DNA of 64,000 bases from Tolypeutes matacus. Its lineage: Eukaryota; Chordata; Mammalia; Cingulata; Chlamyphoridae. The first letter of the stretch is position 1; every line of letters starts with the position of its first letter. Below, one piece after another: positions 22,821-33,689 of this stretch. A model generated the notes under the pieces. The model was not told the origin of the DNA. It saw only the letters and a list, made by a program, of their open reading frames with translations, and ran no database searches. A program made the position numbers and the translations under genes. The stretch is taken from positions 12,017,009-12,081,008 of the forward strand of contig JAKSZT010054396.1 in the NCBI GenBank assembly GCA_026826555.1. Direction: 5' to 3'.

Positions 22821-22833
22821 AAAAATTATTCAG

Positions 22834-23227
22834 GGAATAATATGAGCAGATGTGGCTCAAGCGACTGGGCTCCCATCTATCATATAGGAGGTCCCAGGTT
22901 CATTTCCCGGGGCCTCCTGGTGAAAGAGAGCTTGCTGAGCTGGCCTGTGCAAAGAGATGGCACAATAAAAAGAGACAAAGAGAAGAGACAATGAGAGACA
23001 CAACAAACCAGGGAGCTGAGGTGGCTCAAGCGATTGAGTGCCTCTCTCCCAGATCGGAGGTCCCAGGATCGGTTCCCATTGCCTCCTAAAAGAGAAGACG
23101 AGAAGAGAAGAAAAGCAGACACAGAGAGCACACAGCAAATGGACAAAGAGAGCAAGACTGAGAGTGTAAAAAACAACAAGGGTGTGTGTGTGGGGTGAAT
23201 AAATAAAATAAATCTTTACCAAAAAAT
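22834..23227 (+). mobile_element. DAS SINE, two tandem tRNA-like units with bodies
   Basis: Two heads (B boxes at about 22891 and 23071), each followed by a GAGA-rich body, ending in AATAAATCTTT. Single flanking duplication AAAAATTATTCAG / AAAAATAATTCAG (22821-22833, 23228-23240), so the double unit inserted as one RNA. Related doubles at 31067-31516, 58344-58752 and 63455-63820. Confidence 0.88.
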
Positions 23228-23497
23228 AAAAATAATTCAGAACAATATGTAATGACATAGAAAGACGTTTACAGTGAATTGCTGAATGAATTGTTGAATG
23301 AAAGGATCAGGTTACAAAACACGGGGTTCTGTATGATCCCATTTTTTAAAAGGGATTATGCTGAAAATCCATTGTGAGACAAAAGTAAATCCTTTCGCAG
23401 GTAATTTTACAAAATTATTTACATAGAAGCTCAGGAAGCCATGGAGATTAACCCTTCCTAATAAATAAAAATCTGGTAGAAACAAAAATTTACTTAC
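23228..23497. other. PIAS1 intron 6, donor-proximal
   Basis: Unique sequence next to exon 6; nothing named with confidence. Confidence 0.5.
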
Positions 23498-23632
23498 TCT
23501 TCCAATTTCTGCAGTCCAAGAAACAACAATGGTGTTTGGTACTGTTGTAGACAATCGGACAAGTGAGGTGATATTAATTGGTCGGCTGGGTCGCTTTGGC
23601 TCCACACCATTTTTAGTAGGTGGAAGATAACC
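23498..23632 (-). CDS. PIAS1: PIAS1 exon 6 (PINIT motif)
   Basis: 135 nt, exactly 45 codons in phase 0. Acceptor CATTCTTAG|GGTTAT, donor GGAAGA|GTAAGTAAA. Encodes GYLPPTKNGVEPKRPSRPIN, then ITSLVRLSTTVPNTIVVSWT and AEIGR, about residues 232-276. The peptide PINIT, which names the domain, sits at residues 18-22 of the exon. The PINIT domain of PIAS/Siz E3 ligases helps choose and orient the SUMO substrate and has a role in nuclear retention. PIAS2 differs at several residues here, which fixes the identity. Wholly intact. Confidence 0.97.
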
Positions 23633-24152
23633 CTAAGAATGAAATAATTTATTTCAACTTATTATTTCCACAATCATTTTAACTCCTTTTCCTTAAAACA
23701 AATAAAACCTATAAGTAACATACTAGAAGATAAGAATATTTTCCTTTAGGAATAGAGAAGCTAATGTTTACAGGAGTTTCCTGTGCTGTTATTTCTCTAA
23801 ATCCTCTGTTCAAGGCTCAGTACTCTTTAAATATCCACTCTACCAGAGGTTTAAGCATTCACATGAACACAGCTGAGGTTCTGCTGAAACAGCTTCTTCT
23901 TCTCTTCAAAATATATATAGTACAACTCTAAAGCTATCATATCCAACTCCAAATCCCAGACTTTGTTTCTGTAGGTAATCTCATAGCTATTAATTGTACA
24001 CAGTTGGTAGAAATGTTTCATCCATTCATATAAATATATCAAAACAAAAAATGCTTTCCTATGAAAACGAATTAAAAAAAGCTATGATATCTTATTTGAT
24101 GGCTATGTTGGCAATGCATCAAAAAAAAAAACAAACAGCTTTTAGAACTTAC
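23633..24152. other. PIAS1 intron 5
   Basis: 520 bp, the shortest visible intron and the only one with no recognised SINE. Confidence 0.8.
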
Positions 24153-24243
24153 TGGAAGGCTGCAAGGTTTTGTATTCACTTTCACACAAAGATTGGGTGG
24201 GAAGTGATCTTCTTGTGGACAACTGGTTTCTGATAAACAAAAC
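24153..24243 (-). CDS. PIAS1: PIAS1 exon 5
   Basis: 91 nt. Acceptor TTATTGTTTAG|G, donor CTTCCA|GTAAGTTC. The first G completes the Arg codon split with exon 4. The exon then reads FCLSETSCPQEDHFPPNLCV followed by KVNTKPCSLP, about residues 202-231, a beta-rich part of the PINIT domain. It is unusually close to mobile DNA: a compound SINE insertion begins 45 bp upstream of its first base. The coding sequence is intact. Confidence 0.96.
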
Positions 24244-24287
24244 CTAAACAATAAAAGAACAAGTTTAATTATCAAAAGATGACCTCA

Positions 24288-24379
24288 GGGGATGGATGTG
24301 GCTTAAACGGTTGGGCGTCCGTCTCCCATATGGAGGGACCTGGGTTCGATCCCAGGGACCTCCCGATAAAAAATAAAAT

Positions 24380-24418
<39 letters not shown>

Positions 24419-24606
24419 TTGGGAAGCGGCTGTGGCTCAATCAGTAGGGCTCCCGTTTACCATATGGGAGGCCCCGGGTTCGGTTCCCGGGGCCTCCTGG
24501 TGAAGGCAAGCCCGCCCGCACGGCGTGGTTAGCTGACCCAGCGAGCAAAAGCAGCAAGGGGGGGATAAATGAATAAATAAATAAAATCTTTAAAAAAAAA
24601 AAAAAA
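24288..24606 (+). mobile_element. Compound DAS insertion (monomer plus chimeric SINE)
   Basis: A monomer (24288 to about 24410, B box GGTTCGATCCC) is followed by ATGTAGTGTTT and a chimeric SINE from 24421. The pair is bracketed by one duplication, AAAAGATGACCTCA (24274-24287, 24607-24620), so the second element landed in the A-tail of the first or the two arrived together. In the PIAS1 transcript both are antisense and add U-rich tracts upstream of exon 5. Confidence 0.9.
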
Positions 24607-24916
24607 AAAAGATGACCTCACTAATATTTTTGTTCAAAGGCTAATTTAAAAGATGATCAACTCTTAACAGAAAAGGGGAAAAATTGGGTATTTCATAAAA
24701 CAAATTTAAAAAATTAAAAAAAAAAAAAAAAAAAAAATCCTGTCCATGTAGTGTTTCAGCAATATACAGTGAGTGATATTGCCAATCATTTATTTAAACA
24801 TGCTCTACGGAACATTAGATGCCTGGGATACAAGCAGTGTTGGGGGAGGGAAGGTGGGTTCTGTAATTAAATAAATGTAAGAAAATCTGAATCAAAAAAT
24901 TAAATTAAGCTTCCCT

Positions 24917-25107
24917 GGGAAGCGGCTGTGGCTCAATCAGTAGGGCTCCCGTTTACCATATGGGAGGCCCTGGGTTCGGTTCCTGGGGCCTCCTGGTGAG
25001 GGCAGGCCCGCCCGCACGGCGTGGTTGGCTGACCCAGAGAGCACAGGCAGCAAGGGGGGGATAAATGAATAAATAAATAAAATCTTTAAAAAAAAAAATA
25101 AATAAAT
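24917..25107 (+). mobile_element. DAS SINE, chimeric type
   Basis: Duplication AAATTAAGCTTCC on both sides (left 24902, right 25108). Both arms of the T-arm hairpin carry a C-to-T change at the CpG (CCCTGGG and CCTGGGG). Confidence 0.92.
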
Positions 25108-25161
25108 AAATTAAGCTTCCTTAATACAGAACTTCTCAGACTTTTTAAAAGGTTAATAGTC

Positions 25162-25256
25162 GGGGGATGGATGTGGCTCAAATGGTTGGGCGTCCGTCTC
25201 CCATATGGAGGGACCTGGGTTTGATCCCTGGGACCTCCCGGTAAAAAAAAAAAAAA
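25162..25256 (+). mobile_element. DAS SINE monomer
   Basis: Duplication AAAAGGTTAATAGTC at 25147-25161 and 25257-25271. Same monomer subfamily as 14765. Confidence 0.92.
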
Positions 25257-25278
25257 AAAAGGTTAATAGTCAATATGA

Positions 25279-25354
25279 GTTTGTGTAAAAAAAAAAATAA
25301 AATAAAAAATAAAGAATAATAAAGAAATAAACAAAAAAAAAGAAAAAAAAAAAA
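25279..25354 (+). mobile_element. Poly(A)-only retroinsertion
   Basis: 76 bp, GTTTGTGT then almost pure A with a few T, G and C, between exact 13-bp copies of ATAGTCAATATGA (25266-25278, 25355-25367). No body is left beyond the tail. Confidence 0.75.
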
Positions 25355-25899
25355 ATAGTCAATATGACTCTCAAAGAGGAAGAAACAGAATATAGTATTT
25401 CCCAAATTTATTTGCCTACAAAATACTTTTTTTTGGTTCACAACAGAACATACTGCAAATACTATACAAGTCTATCCCCAAGACCAAGTACTGTTCACAA
25501 AGGCAAGGTTCTCAATCAGCCCCTAAGAAATGACGATGCTGAATAATGACATTTGTGCTACATTCATATGTATTTAGAATACTATTTTAGAAATCCATGA
25601 AAACATTTATTTCTAAATTAAATGTACAGTCTTTGGGGAAAACCAAGGATACCTACATAATTTGTACATTCTCATCCTATTTATTTTTATATAGATATAA
25701 TAAATTACTATATAAAGAATAAATTGTTAATTTGCTATTTAAGACTTCTATTCTTTACTACTGCCTTATTTCCAATAAACACATAAGACTCATTCCACCT
25801 TTACAAAATGTTCCTAGAACATTTGAATTATATGGTAGGGAGAACTCTATCTCTGAATTCTGTGAAATATTCATCATGCTACAAATATCTTTCCTGAAC

Positions 25900-26095
25900 A
25901 TCTACAGCACAGGCTCTTAACTTGTTGGCCTTGGAATCTGTGTGTGGGGAAGGTCCACAAAATGGACAATTTTCTATGTAAAAATTTTAAGAGTTCATAT
26001 ATATGTTCATCTTTATAAGGAGACAATCCATAGCTTTCATCAAATTCTCAAAGGGATTAGGGATCTCTAAAAATGTTAAGAAGTGCTGATCTACA
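25900..26095. repeat. Possible DNA transposon relic
   Basis: Starts GGCTCTTAACTTGTTGGCCT and ends 'ttaagaagtgctgatct', a weak inverted arrangement like old mammalian hAT/Tigger MITEs ('ggttcttaacc...ggttaagaac'). Confidence 0.4.
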
Positions 26096-26700
26096 AAGAT
26101 CTCTCAAAATTTACTTAGCAAGAGGTATCAAAACTTGCACGATCATCTCTATCCTGAGCAGGACCCTCAATTACATGGTTCTTTAAACTGGAACCATAAA
26201 AGGCTGCCACAAAGGTTTTAATCACCTATTCCAAAGTAATGATAAATTTAAAACATGGACCCTGGCTGCCTAAAGCTATAGAAAAATAATTTATAAGACA
26301 GGTCGATTACTATTCAATTAGGGGAACAATAGTAGAAACTTTCTGTGAAGGAATTTATGGGGGAAGCAGGAGAAATAGGTATATTAATGAAAAGAGACTA
26401 GGAGACTAATAGAGAAAACACTGACCCTCATTCTGACCAAATTATTATCATGCTTTAGATAAACATTTACAATTAGGATAGCAAATAGATATATACTCCC
26501 CAACTTAAATAATACACTGGGGCCTCTGACCTAGCAATTGGGGGAAAGGGGGGGCGAGCATGAAAAAAAAAAAAAAAAAAAAACCACAATTTCATTAAAA
26601 CAAAAGAACCACCTAAAAATGAGAAAACATAATACAATATAGTTCTTTTTTTCATCAAGTTCTGGAGACATGTTTCCATTAAAAATGGCTAAACTTTTTT
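26096..26700. other. PIAS1 intron 4, no recognised feature
   Basis: Contains a 22-bp poly(A) run at about 26562-26583 without a recognisable element attached. Confidence 0.5.
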
Positions 26701-26706
26701 TTTTTT

Positions 26707-26918
26707 GAGTTATCGTTGCCAGGGATTGAACCGGGAACTCGTATGTGGGAAGCCAGCGCTCAACTGCTGAGCCACATTGGCTCCTTTGAGTTGTTTTTTT
26801 CGTTTGTTTGCTTGTTTTTTTTTTCTTCTGTTTTTGTTTTTAGGAGGCACTGGCGATGGAAGCCAAGACCTCCCACGTGGAAAGCAGGTGCTCAAATGCT
26901 TGAGCCACATCCATTCCC
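26707..26918 (-). mobile_element. DAS SINE dimer
   Basis: Two inverted units, GGGATTGAACCGGGAACTCG and GAAGCCAAGACCTCCCACGT, separated by a (TTTG)n linker. Flanks CTAAACTTTTTT / CTAAACCATTTTT. Confidence 0.85.
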
Positions 26919-28463
26919 CTAAACCATTTTTATATCATTAAGATTCCCTTGGTATCTCTGAATTAGGGAGCTGATTTCCCTTAGGAAAAAAACCATACCT
27001 GTTGCTGCTTTAAAGACTATATGTACATTAATACACATTAATATAAAATACTGAGGATAGTAACTAGATCTTTTCAGTCTAGAGCTATAGTTTTCAAACT
27101 TTATTTTTACTCTTGGGACTCTTAGTTCCAGTGTGAAACAAAACTTATCAGAAGTCAAACATGTCCAGAAATCAAACAGATCAAAACAGCACTACTTTTG
27201 GGGAAGGGGGTGAGAGTTGGAGGAAAAGTAGCCAGAATGTAGAGGCCTAAGTGTGGCTCCATGCAACAGTTTGAAAACCACTGTTCTAAACGATGATGTC
27301 ACATTACCAGTATAAGCAAAATGAAAAGAAAATTGTTGGGTCAGGGAATAAAGAAGATTAAAGGAATATATAATTAATATTGAAAGCATCATATTTTAGT
27401 CATTTAATTTATTCATTTTCAGGAACTAAATCTCTGATACATAAAATAATCTTTGTCAGTGCCTTCCAAACCCAAGTCCTAGATTATAATTAGTCTACTA
27501 GGACTAATGTTTTATGGAGTAAAAGCTGATTAAATGTAGTCATGTCCTTTCTAGAATCTTCAACTCAACCTCGCCTGCTTTTTTCACTGTTTTCATCACA
27601 CTCTTTGAAAAGCTTAGATCAGAGGTTTTCAAATTGCACCACAAAGCTCTGAGCAGATGCTTTAGATTAATACCTTTTCTGACCTATTATAATTTGAATA
27701 TACACCTAAGTATCTGATTATTGAAACTGAGTTATCTGTTGGACTTATCCCCAGGATATAGAGACAACAGCTTACTGAGGAAAACAACTGTTTTCTACTT
27801 CCTCTTCTGTCCCTAATTGCAACAAACACAGAGTAGGGCACTTAGGTTCATGCAAGGACAGTCACTAAGCAATTTAAGAACAGCATAAAATGGTTTATAT
27901 AAGCAAAAAAGAGACATATTAACATAAAAAGATTTTTTTTAGGTATTCTAAGAAATGAGTGGGCTACGAAAAGAAATTGAATAAGAGGCAGCTGTGAATC
28001 CATGTTGGAAAATTTTCCATGAGTCTTTGTGAATGTCTCATATGGAATCTAGATTATTTAAATTAATGACAACATAGAGGACAAAGCAAATTTGAATATT
28101 TGGGGTTCTTTTAGTTCATGAGACACTGTAGACTTAACCTAAATAGTAGTTCCTTACCTACAGTTTGCCTCTCATGCAAATAAGCCTCTTGCTCTCATAA
28201 CAAAAATTATATTTCTAAAGAATTGACCACTAAGATATTTAAAGATATTACCTGACGCTTCTTAATAAACCCAGGGCAATCAAAGAGAAGAAATGTAGAC
28301 AGACATAAGGTACATGATTTGTTATATTATGGATAAAAATTAGGATATCTTATAACAGGAGATCATGTTCTTTCCCTCATCCAAACATCTAAACCCAATA
28401 CTTTCAATATACTTAATGAAAATTAGGTGGAATTTTAAAAATCTTTAAGGAACATTAACTTTT

Positions 28464-28575
28464 TTTTTTTGCTTTTTAAATTTATTTTTTTTCTTACCAG
28501 GAGGTCCCAGGGATAGAACCCAGGTGCCTCCATATGGGAGACAGACACCCAACCATTTGAGCCACATCCGCCCCC
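28464..28575 (-). mobile_element. DAS SINE monomer
   Basis: Exact 17-bp duplication AAGGAACATTAACTTTT at 28447-28463 and 28576-28592. The element lies about 50 bp from exon 4 on its donor side and is in the sense orientation of PIAS1. Confidence 0.93.
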
Positions 28576-28626
28576 AAGGAACATTAACTTTTAAACTTTG
28601 GATATATACTTTTGTAAACACTGTAC

Positions 28627-28674
28627 CTTAACTGGACCTGTACTGTAAAGTCACATTTGGTCCCAGAAATATCC
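28627..28674 (-). CDS. PIAS1: PIAS1 exon 4
   Basis: 48 nt microexon-like exon. Acceptor TTTTCTAG|GGATATT, donor TTAAG|GTACAG. The first G completes the Met codon begun in exon 3. It reads DISGTKCDFTVQVQL, about residues 186-200, and the last two bases AG join exon 5 to give Arg. It belongs to the N-terminal half of the PINIT domain. The short length and neighbouring repeats make it easy for automatic gene finders to miss. Confidence 0.95.
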
Positions 28675-28699
28675 CTAGAAAAGACAGAATAAGAAATAT

Positions 28700-28810
28700 A
28701 ATTTTATTTTTATTAGAGAAGTTGTATATTTACAGAAAAATCATACATAATTATATATAAAATACCCTATTATTAACACTTTGCATTAGTGTGGCACATT
28801 GTTACAACTG
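28700..28810 (-). mobile_element. L1 3'-UTR fragment
   Basis: Reverse strand of the L1 3' tail type seen at 45560 (TTGCATTAGTGTGGCACATT). Confidence 0.6.
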
Positions 28811-28901
28811 ATGAAAGAACATTTTTACAATTGTACTATTAAAGGAACTGTAATTATCTTTCAAATATGCACATAAAGGTTGATTCAAAGACAGTTAATC
28901 C

Positions 28902-29937
28902 ACTGAATATATTGTGTAAACTCATGGAGTTAATAATTAGAATACAGGTCACCAGAAAACAGAATGAGGTAGAGATTGGAAAGCTGAGGGTTAACTTGTG
29001 CAGAATTGAATAGAAAAGGTGAAAGCCCAACATATTTGTAACTTGCAGTACTATTATGTGGATATGAAAGTGGTTTAAAAGGAAAGTCTAAGGTTATGTA
29101 TGTTACTAAAAGGAAAGCTGAAAAATCTAACATTGGACTGTATAGCAAAGTAAAACCTCATGTGAAATATGAATGAGTAAAATTGCATATATAAGACCAT
29201 CTTTCTTTGAAACTGAACAAATGGATTTTAATACTACAAGGTGTTAATTATCAGACCAAAAAAACACATTATGCTAAATGAAAGAAACCAGACACAAAGT
29301 ACAATTCCGTTTATATACAACATACAATTCCATTTATATACAATGTAAATATTTTTTTAAAAAGAATGTAAGCCACCAGAAAATAGAATGAGGTTATGGA
29401 ATGGAAAGCTGAGGGTTAATCTGTGCAGAATTGGGATAAAGGTTGTTCGTAAATTTTTGGAAATGAATAGAAATGGTGAAAGCACATCATAGTGTGTGTA
29501 ATTAGCAGAGCTATTATATGGGTCTGACAGTGGTTGAAAGGGAATATCTATGGACATGTATATTACTAGTAGGAAAGTTTAAAAATGTAACATGGGACTG
29601 TATAACATAGTGAAACCTCATGTGAAATACGAATATGGGTAATATTGAATGTAAGATTGTATTTACAAAATATAAATAAAAATAAACTAGAGAGGTAGAA
29701 ACAGAATAGCAGCTATGTATAGCAGGGGAAGCACAGAGAGATTGAGAGGTGATGAGTTTTCTTCTGTCTGGTTTTTATTATTATTGGAATAATGAAAATG
29801 CTCTAACAATGACTGAAGTGATGAATACAAAACTATATGATTATAATAAATACCAATGATTGTACAAATTGGATGGATTAATGCTTTATTGATATGTATC
29901 AATAAAATTGATTTCTTAAAAAAAAAAAAAAAAAAAA
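28902..29937 (+). mobile_element. 5'-truncated L1, 3' UTR only
   Basis: About 1.04 kb ending in a long A-tail, with an exact 15-bp duplication AAAGACAGTTAATCC (28887-28901, 29938-29952). It is colinear with 43590-44517 (CTCATGGAGTTAATAA, GAAAGCTGAGGGTTAA, TAAAACCTCATGTGAAATA, TATCAATAAAATTGATTT). A stretch of about 270 bp (28960-29200) is repeated imperfectly at 29370-29640. Confidence 0.88.
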
Positions 29938-30061
29938 AAAGACAGTTAATCCAGAAAGTTTTTGAATTATCAGGGGTATAACTGTTTTTAGGGTAACTAA
30001 CCCACTACAATAATGCATTCAGTACTAATATTTTAATGACACTAATATTCACCAATACACT

Positions 30062-30170
30062 GGGTTTTTGTTTTGTTTTGTTTTGTTTTGTTTTGAGGTG
30101 CTGGAGCCGGGGATTGAACTTGGAACCTCGTATGCAGGTGCTCAACCACTGAGCCACATCAGCTCCCTGT
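30062..30170 (-). mobile_element. DAS SINE monomer
   Basis: (TTTTG)n tail then GGGGATTGAACTTGGAACCT and ACCACTGAGCCACATCAGC. Lies about 70 bp from the exon 3 donor, in sense orientation of PIAS1. Confidence 0.85.
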
Positions 30171-30247
30171 TGTTGTTTTCTAATCATTTATTATAAACAT
30201 ATTGGGTTCAAATGTCAAACTGCAAGTTATACTTGAAGACAACTTAC

Positions 30248-30332
30248 ATGGAACTACTGATTTGCTGTACTTGCTGTGGTGTCAATGCAAATGCAAAACA
30301 GGTTTCTCGAAAGCGCTGACTGTTATCTGATG
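30248..30332 (-). CDS. PIAS1: PIAS1 exon 3
   Basis: 85 nt. Acceptor TTCTTCTTTAG|CATCAG, donor TTCCAT|GTAAGTT. The first two bases complete an Ala codon, then SDNSQRFRETCFAFALTPQQ and VQQISSS, and AT begins the Met finished by exon 4. About residues 157-185, the early PINIT domain. It is the most upstream PIAS1 exon in the window; the preceding exon (SAP DNA-binding domain and the end of the ...DELIKPTSL segment) must lie beyond 64000. Exon lengths and phases (2+27 codons+2) agree with the next exon. Confidence 0.95.
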
Positions 30333-31052
30333 CTAAAGAAGAAAAGAATTATAGTTTTAATTACCTTCAAATTCATGAACAGAGAAGACAATAGCAAAAC
30401 ATTCACATGCTTTTAATTAACTGGGAAGTATTCTAGAATGTGGAAAACAAGGCAACTAAAACACTGAAAAATAAGAAGTTAGCTGTAATGTCACAGAAGT
30501 TGGCATAAACATTGGCTAATTCCAGAAGATAACACATTAGGACTCAAATTCAGAGCATGCAAATTCAAAGAAACACTAATAAAAATATTAACTAATATAA
30601 ATGTGTGCATCTAAAAAGCACACTTGTATAAAAACATATTGGTATTTAATTTTACTTATAATATAAACCTAAATAAAGATAAGGTACATGGTTTCTGAGC
30701 TAAGTTACATACATAGATGTCTTGAGATCTCAGGTGAGATAACTTTTGGTATTCAAGGTAAATAAAGAATTTTATCATCTGTCGTCAAAATATACCATGC
30801 AAGTTTTATAAAACAAATATCATAATTTCCCCTACTGCTTAGATGTCCACTTCAAATTTTGCCTGTTGTAACTATCTCAAAGAAGAAAAGTGTTACAAGG
30901 AGGAGGGAAGGAAGAGAATAAAGAGAGGGAGTGAGGGAAAGACAGAGGGGGAAGAAGGGAGGAAGGAAGAAAGCAAGAGCAAGTGAGCAGGCAGGAAAAC
31001 ACAGGTCAGTCTACAGCACGGATTTCTAAATTATAACTGTGCACAATAATAG
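30333..31052. other. PIAS1 intron 2, acceptor-proximal
   Basis: Unique AT-rich sequence with a GA-rich low-complexity tract at 30897-30990. Confidence 0.6.
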
Positions 31053-31062
31053 CTCTATTGGC

Positions 31063-31066
<4 letters not shown>

Positions 31067-31094
<28 letters not shown>

Positions 31095-31516
31095 ATTGTA
31101 TTTATTTATTTCTCCCCACCCCCTTTGATTTTCACTTGCTGTGCCTATTCGTCTTGTTTCTTTAGGAGGCACTGGGAGTTGAACCCAGGACCTCTGATGT
31201 GGGAGGGAGATGCCTAATCACTTGTGCCACCTCCGCTCCCTCCTTTGTTGTATCTCTCATTGTTTTTCCTCCCCGCGTCTCATTACATCATCTTGTTGCG
31301 TCAGCTCGCTGTTTTCTTCAGGAAGTACTTGGAACTTCTGCTCCCTGCTTTGTTGTCTCTCATTATGTTTTTTTTCCTTGTGTCTCTTGTTGTGTCAGCT
31401 TGCCGTGCCTGTCCGTCAGGCCAGATCACTGTCTTCTTTATGAGGCACCAGGATCTGAACCAGTGACCTCTCATGTGGTAGGTGGGAGCCCAGTCACCTG
31501 AGTCACATCCGCTTCC
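31067..31516 (-). mobile_element. DAS SINE, two units with bodies
   Basis: Exact 14-bp duplication CTCTATTGGCTTTT (31053-31066, 31517-31530). Heads in reverse near 31165-31245 and 31435-31515. The overlapping plus-strand open frames here are SINE shadows. Confidence 0.92.
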
Positions 31517-31530
31517 CTCTATTGGCTTTT

Positions 31531-32918
31531 AATATATGTTACATGAAAAAAAAATCAGTGGTCAATATCCTTCCTGTTCATCAATGTTTCCTCAGTGTTT
31601 GGCACAAAAAATCAAGGAATGACTATTTACTGAGTAAAGGAATACAAAAATTTAAGAAATAACAGATTAAACCTTAAACTTTACTTTCCCAGTGTAATTT
31701 TTCTAGAACAAATGTCATCTATAACCTTGGTTATTACCAAGGAACTCCTGGCCTATGGGTCACTTGAGACCTGTGCAGGAAAAAAAAACAAAAAAAAAAC
31801 ACACAGCTGAATGTGGCTATTCCAATCTCTTGCTTAAATTGGGTTTGATCCTCCTTGCAAAGAACACTTCCTTTACACCTATTAGCAAATCTGTAGTATG
31901 CAAAAAACTCAGTATAAATGTATCATTATGAGGAGAAATGGATAAAAGCACTACTGACCTAGAATTTTATCTCAATGTAAGAGTATCATTTATAGCTAAA
32001 GGTAAGATTTGCAATTCTGCTTTATTATAAATTTGTCTGAAGCTTCCTTCTGTAATCTTGGGAAGTTTTATCATAAAAAATCTATTCCCAAAGAATAGTT
32101 CCTAGCCAGAGAAAGTCACCTTGATTATAAAGCACTGACCTGGCAATGTCCAATAACTAAGAACCAGAATGTGGTAAAGTAGACATGTCCCTGTCAGGCA
32201 AAGCAACTTCTTTGCTTCTAAGAGTATAAATCTGTATAAAAATTTCAGTCCAGGAAGCTAAGCCTAATTTAGATTTTTGGCTCTCTTCTAAAATATTGCT
32301 AAAATATTTTCCAAGTACAAAAATTCATATTAATTTCTAGGCAAAATTTCTGATTCTTTTTAGAATATGTGACTACCGTAAGTTTCGGGCACACAGATTT
32401 AGATAGAGAACATATGACTAAAATAATGATGCTGTTTCTCATGCCACATATAGAAATCAGGTTTATTAATAATACCTTATTTACATGCTCTTTTATATGT
32501 ACACTGTAATGCTCATGGTGTTGTTACCCTTTATCTTGAAAGCAGCTTTCACACTACATGAGTATCAGGCTTAATTGGTACTACAAAACCAAGAGCCAAT
32601 GAAGAGTATACAGCTTTGGTTTTAGATACAGAACTACTTAAAAACCTTTCCAAAAGTAAATTGAGCTATCATTAACCCTTTCAGAAAAATTCAGGCCAAG
32701 GTTACAGAATTACAGAATCTTCATACTGAAATGAGCCTTAGAAATTACCCAAATAATGACCTCCAATATTGGAGGGATGCATTTCCATGGATAAACAAGA
32801 CAATCCATAGGGATACAGGAAAAAATATCTATCCACATGTAAAACGGAAGTTTAAAAAGGTTGGGATTTAAAATAAAACCAAAAATCTACTGTACAAAAC
32901 AACCTAAATTTTTAAATA
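31531..32918. other. PIAS1 intron 2, mostly unique
   Basis: No named repeat except a possible old MIR3-like trace at 32700-32800 (TTACAGAATCTTCATACTGA). No gene. Confidence 0.5.
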
Positions 32919-32936
32919 AAATCTTTAACTTTTTTT

Positions 32937-33118
32937 TTTTTTTTTTTTAAAGATTTTATTTATTTATTCATTTATCCCCCCCTCGCTGCTTGTGCTCGCT
33001 GGGTCAGCTAACCACGCCGTGCGGGCGGGCTTGCCTTCACCAGGAGGCCCCGGGAACCGAACCCGGGGCCTCCCATATGGTAAACGGGAGCCCTACTGAT
33101 TGAGCCACAGCCGCTTCC
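32937..33118 (-). mobile_element. DAS SINE, chimeric type
   Basis: Reverse copy of the young subfamily, with flanks AATCTTTAACTTTTT / AATCTTGAACTTTTT. Confidence 0.92.
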
Positions 33119-33404
33119 CAATCTTGAACTTTTTAAGCCTCTATTTTTCATGTATATTTTATAATATACATGATATTAGTACAAGTGTGTATATTATATA
33201 TATGTATGCTCAATTATTTTTGCTGAGAGGTGCATGTGATCAAAAGAGTTTGCAGACCACTAATCTGCAGTCCTACCTCCTTTTCAACCCTTCCATTCAT
33301 TCTCCATTAATGTCTTTTAGAGATAGGGGAGGTGTGCCATTACTTTGTCAGGCAGAAGATGGCTGAGCATAGACAGTTAAATTGTTAATAAATCTTGCAG
33401 CCTT

Positions 33405-33615
33405 ATAGAGCATAGCTAAGTATAGTGGAAAGAGATATGAGATAACACAGACCTGGATTCCAAACTGAATTTGCCACTTATTTGCCACAAGATCTTAGGC
33501 ACTTATCCAATCTGACTCTATTTCTTCCAATATTTACACACACATACACACACATCCTCATAGAGTTAATAGGGTTATTGTAAAGAATATAAATAAGGTA
33601 ACATATTTAAAACAA
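33405..33615 (+). repeat. MIR SINE with a CA microsatellite
   Basis: AGTGGAAAGAGATATGAG, ACCTGGATTCCAAACTGAAT, TTGCCACTTATTTGCCACAA, then (CA)n at 33538-33558 and ATAGGGTTATTGTAAAGAAT: MIR in order. Confidence 0.8.
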
Positions 33616-33689
33616 CAATTTCCTTTTCTGCCCCCTTTCCTACTTACACCCTTACAATTTATCAAAATATATACCGCTATATAAGAATA

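Noticed and set aside
22857..23258. CRISPR-like or structured repeat array
   Set aside because: Repeated heads are the two SINE units, with no regular spacers; no CRISPR context in a mammalian intron.
23498..23632. PIAS2 instead of PIAS1
   Set aside because: Residues such as VEPKRPSRPINIT and VPNTIVVSWTAEIGR fit PIAS1; PIAS2 differs at many of them.
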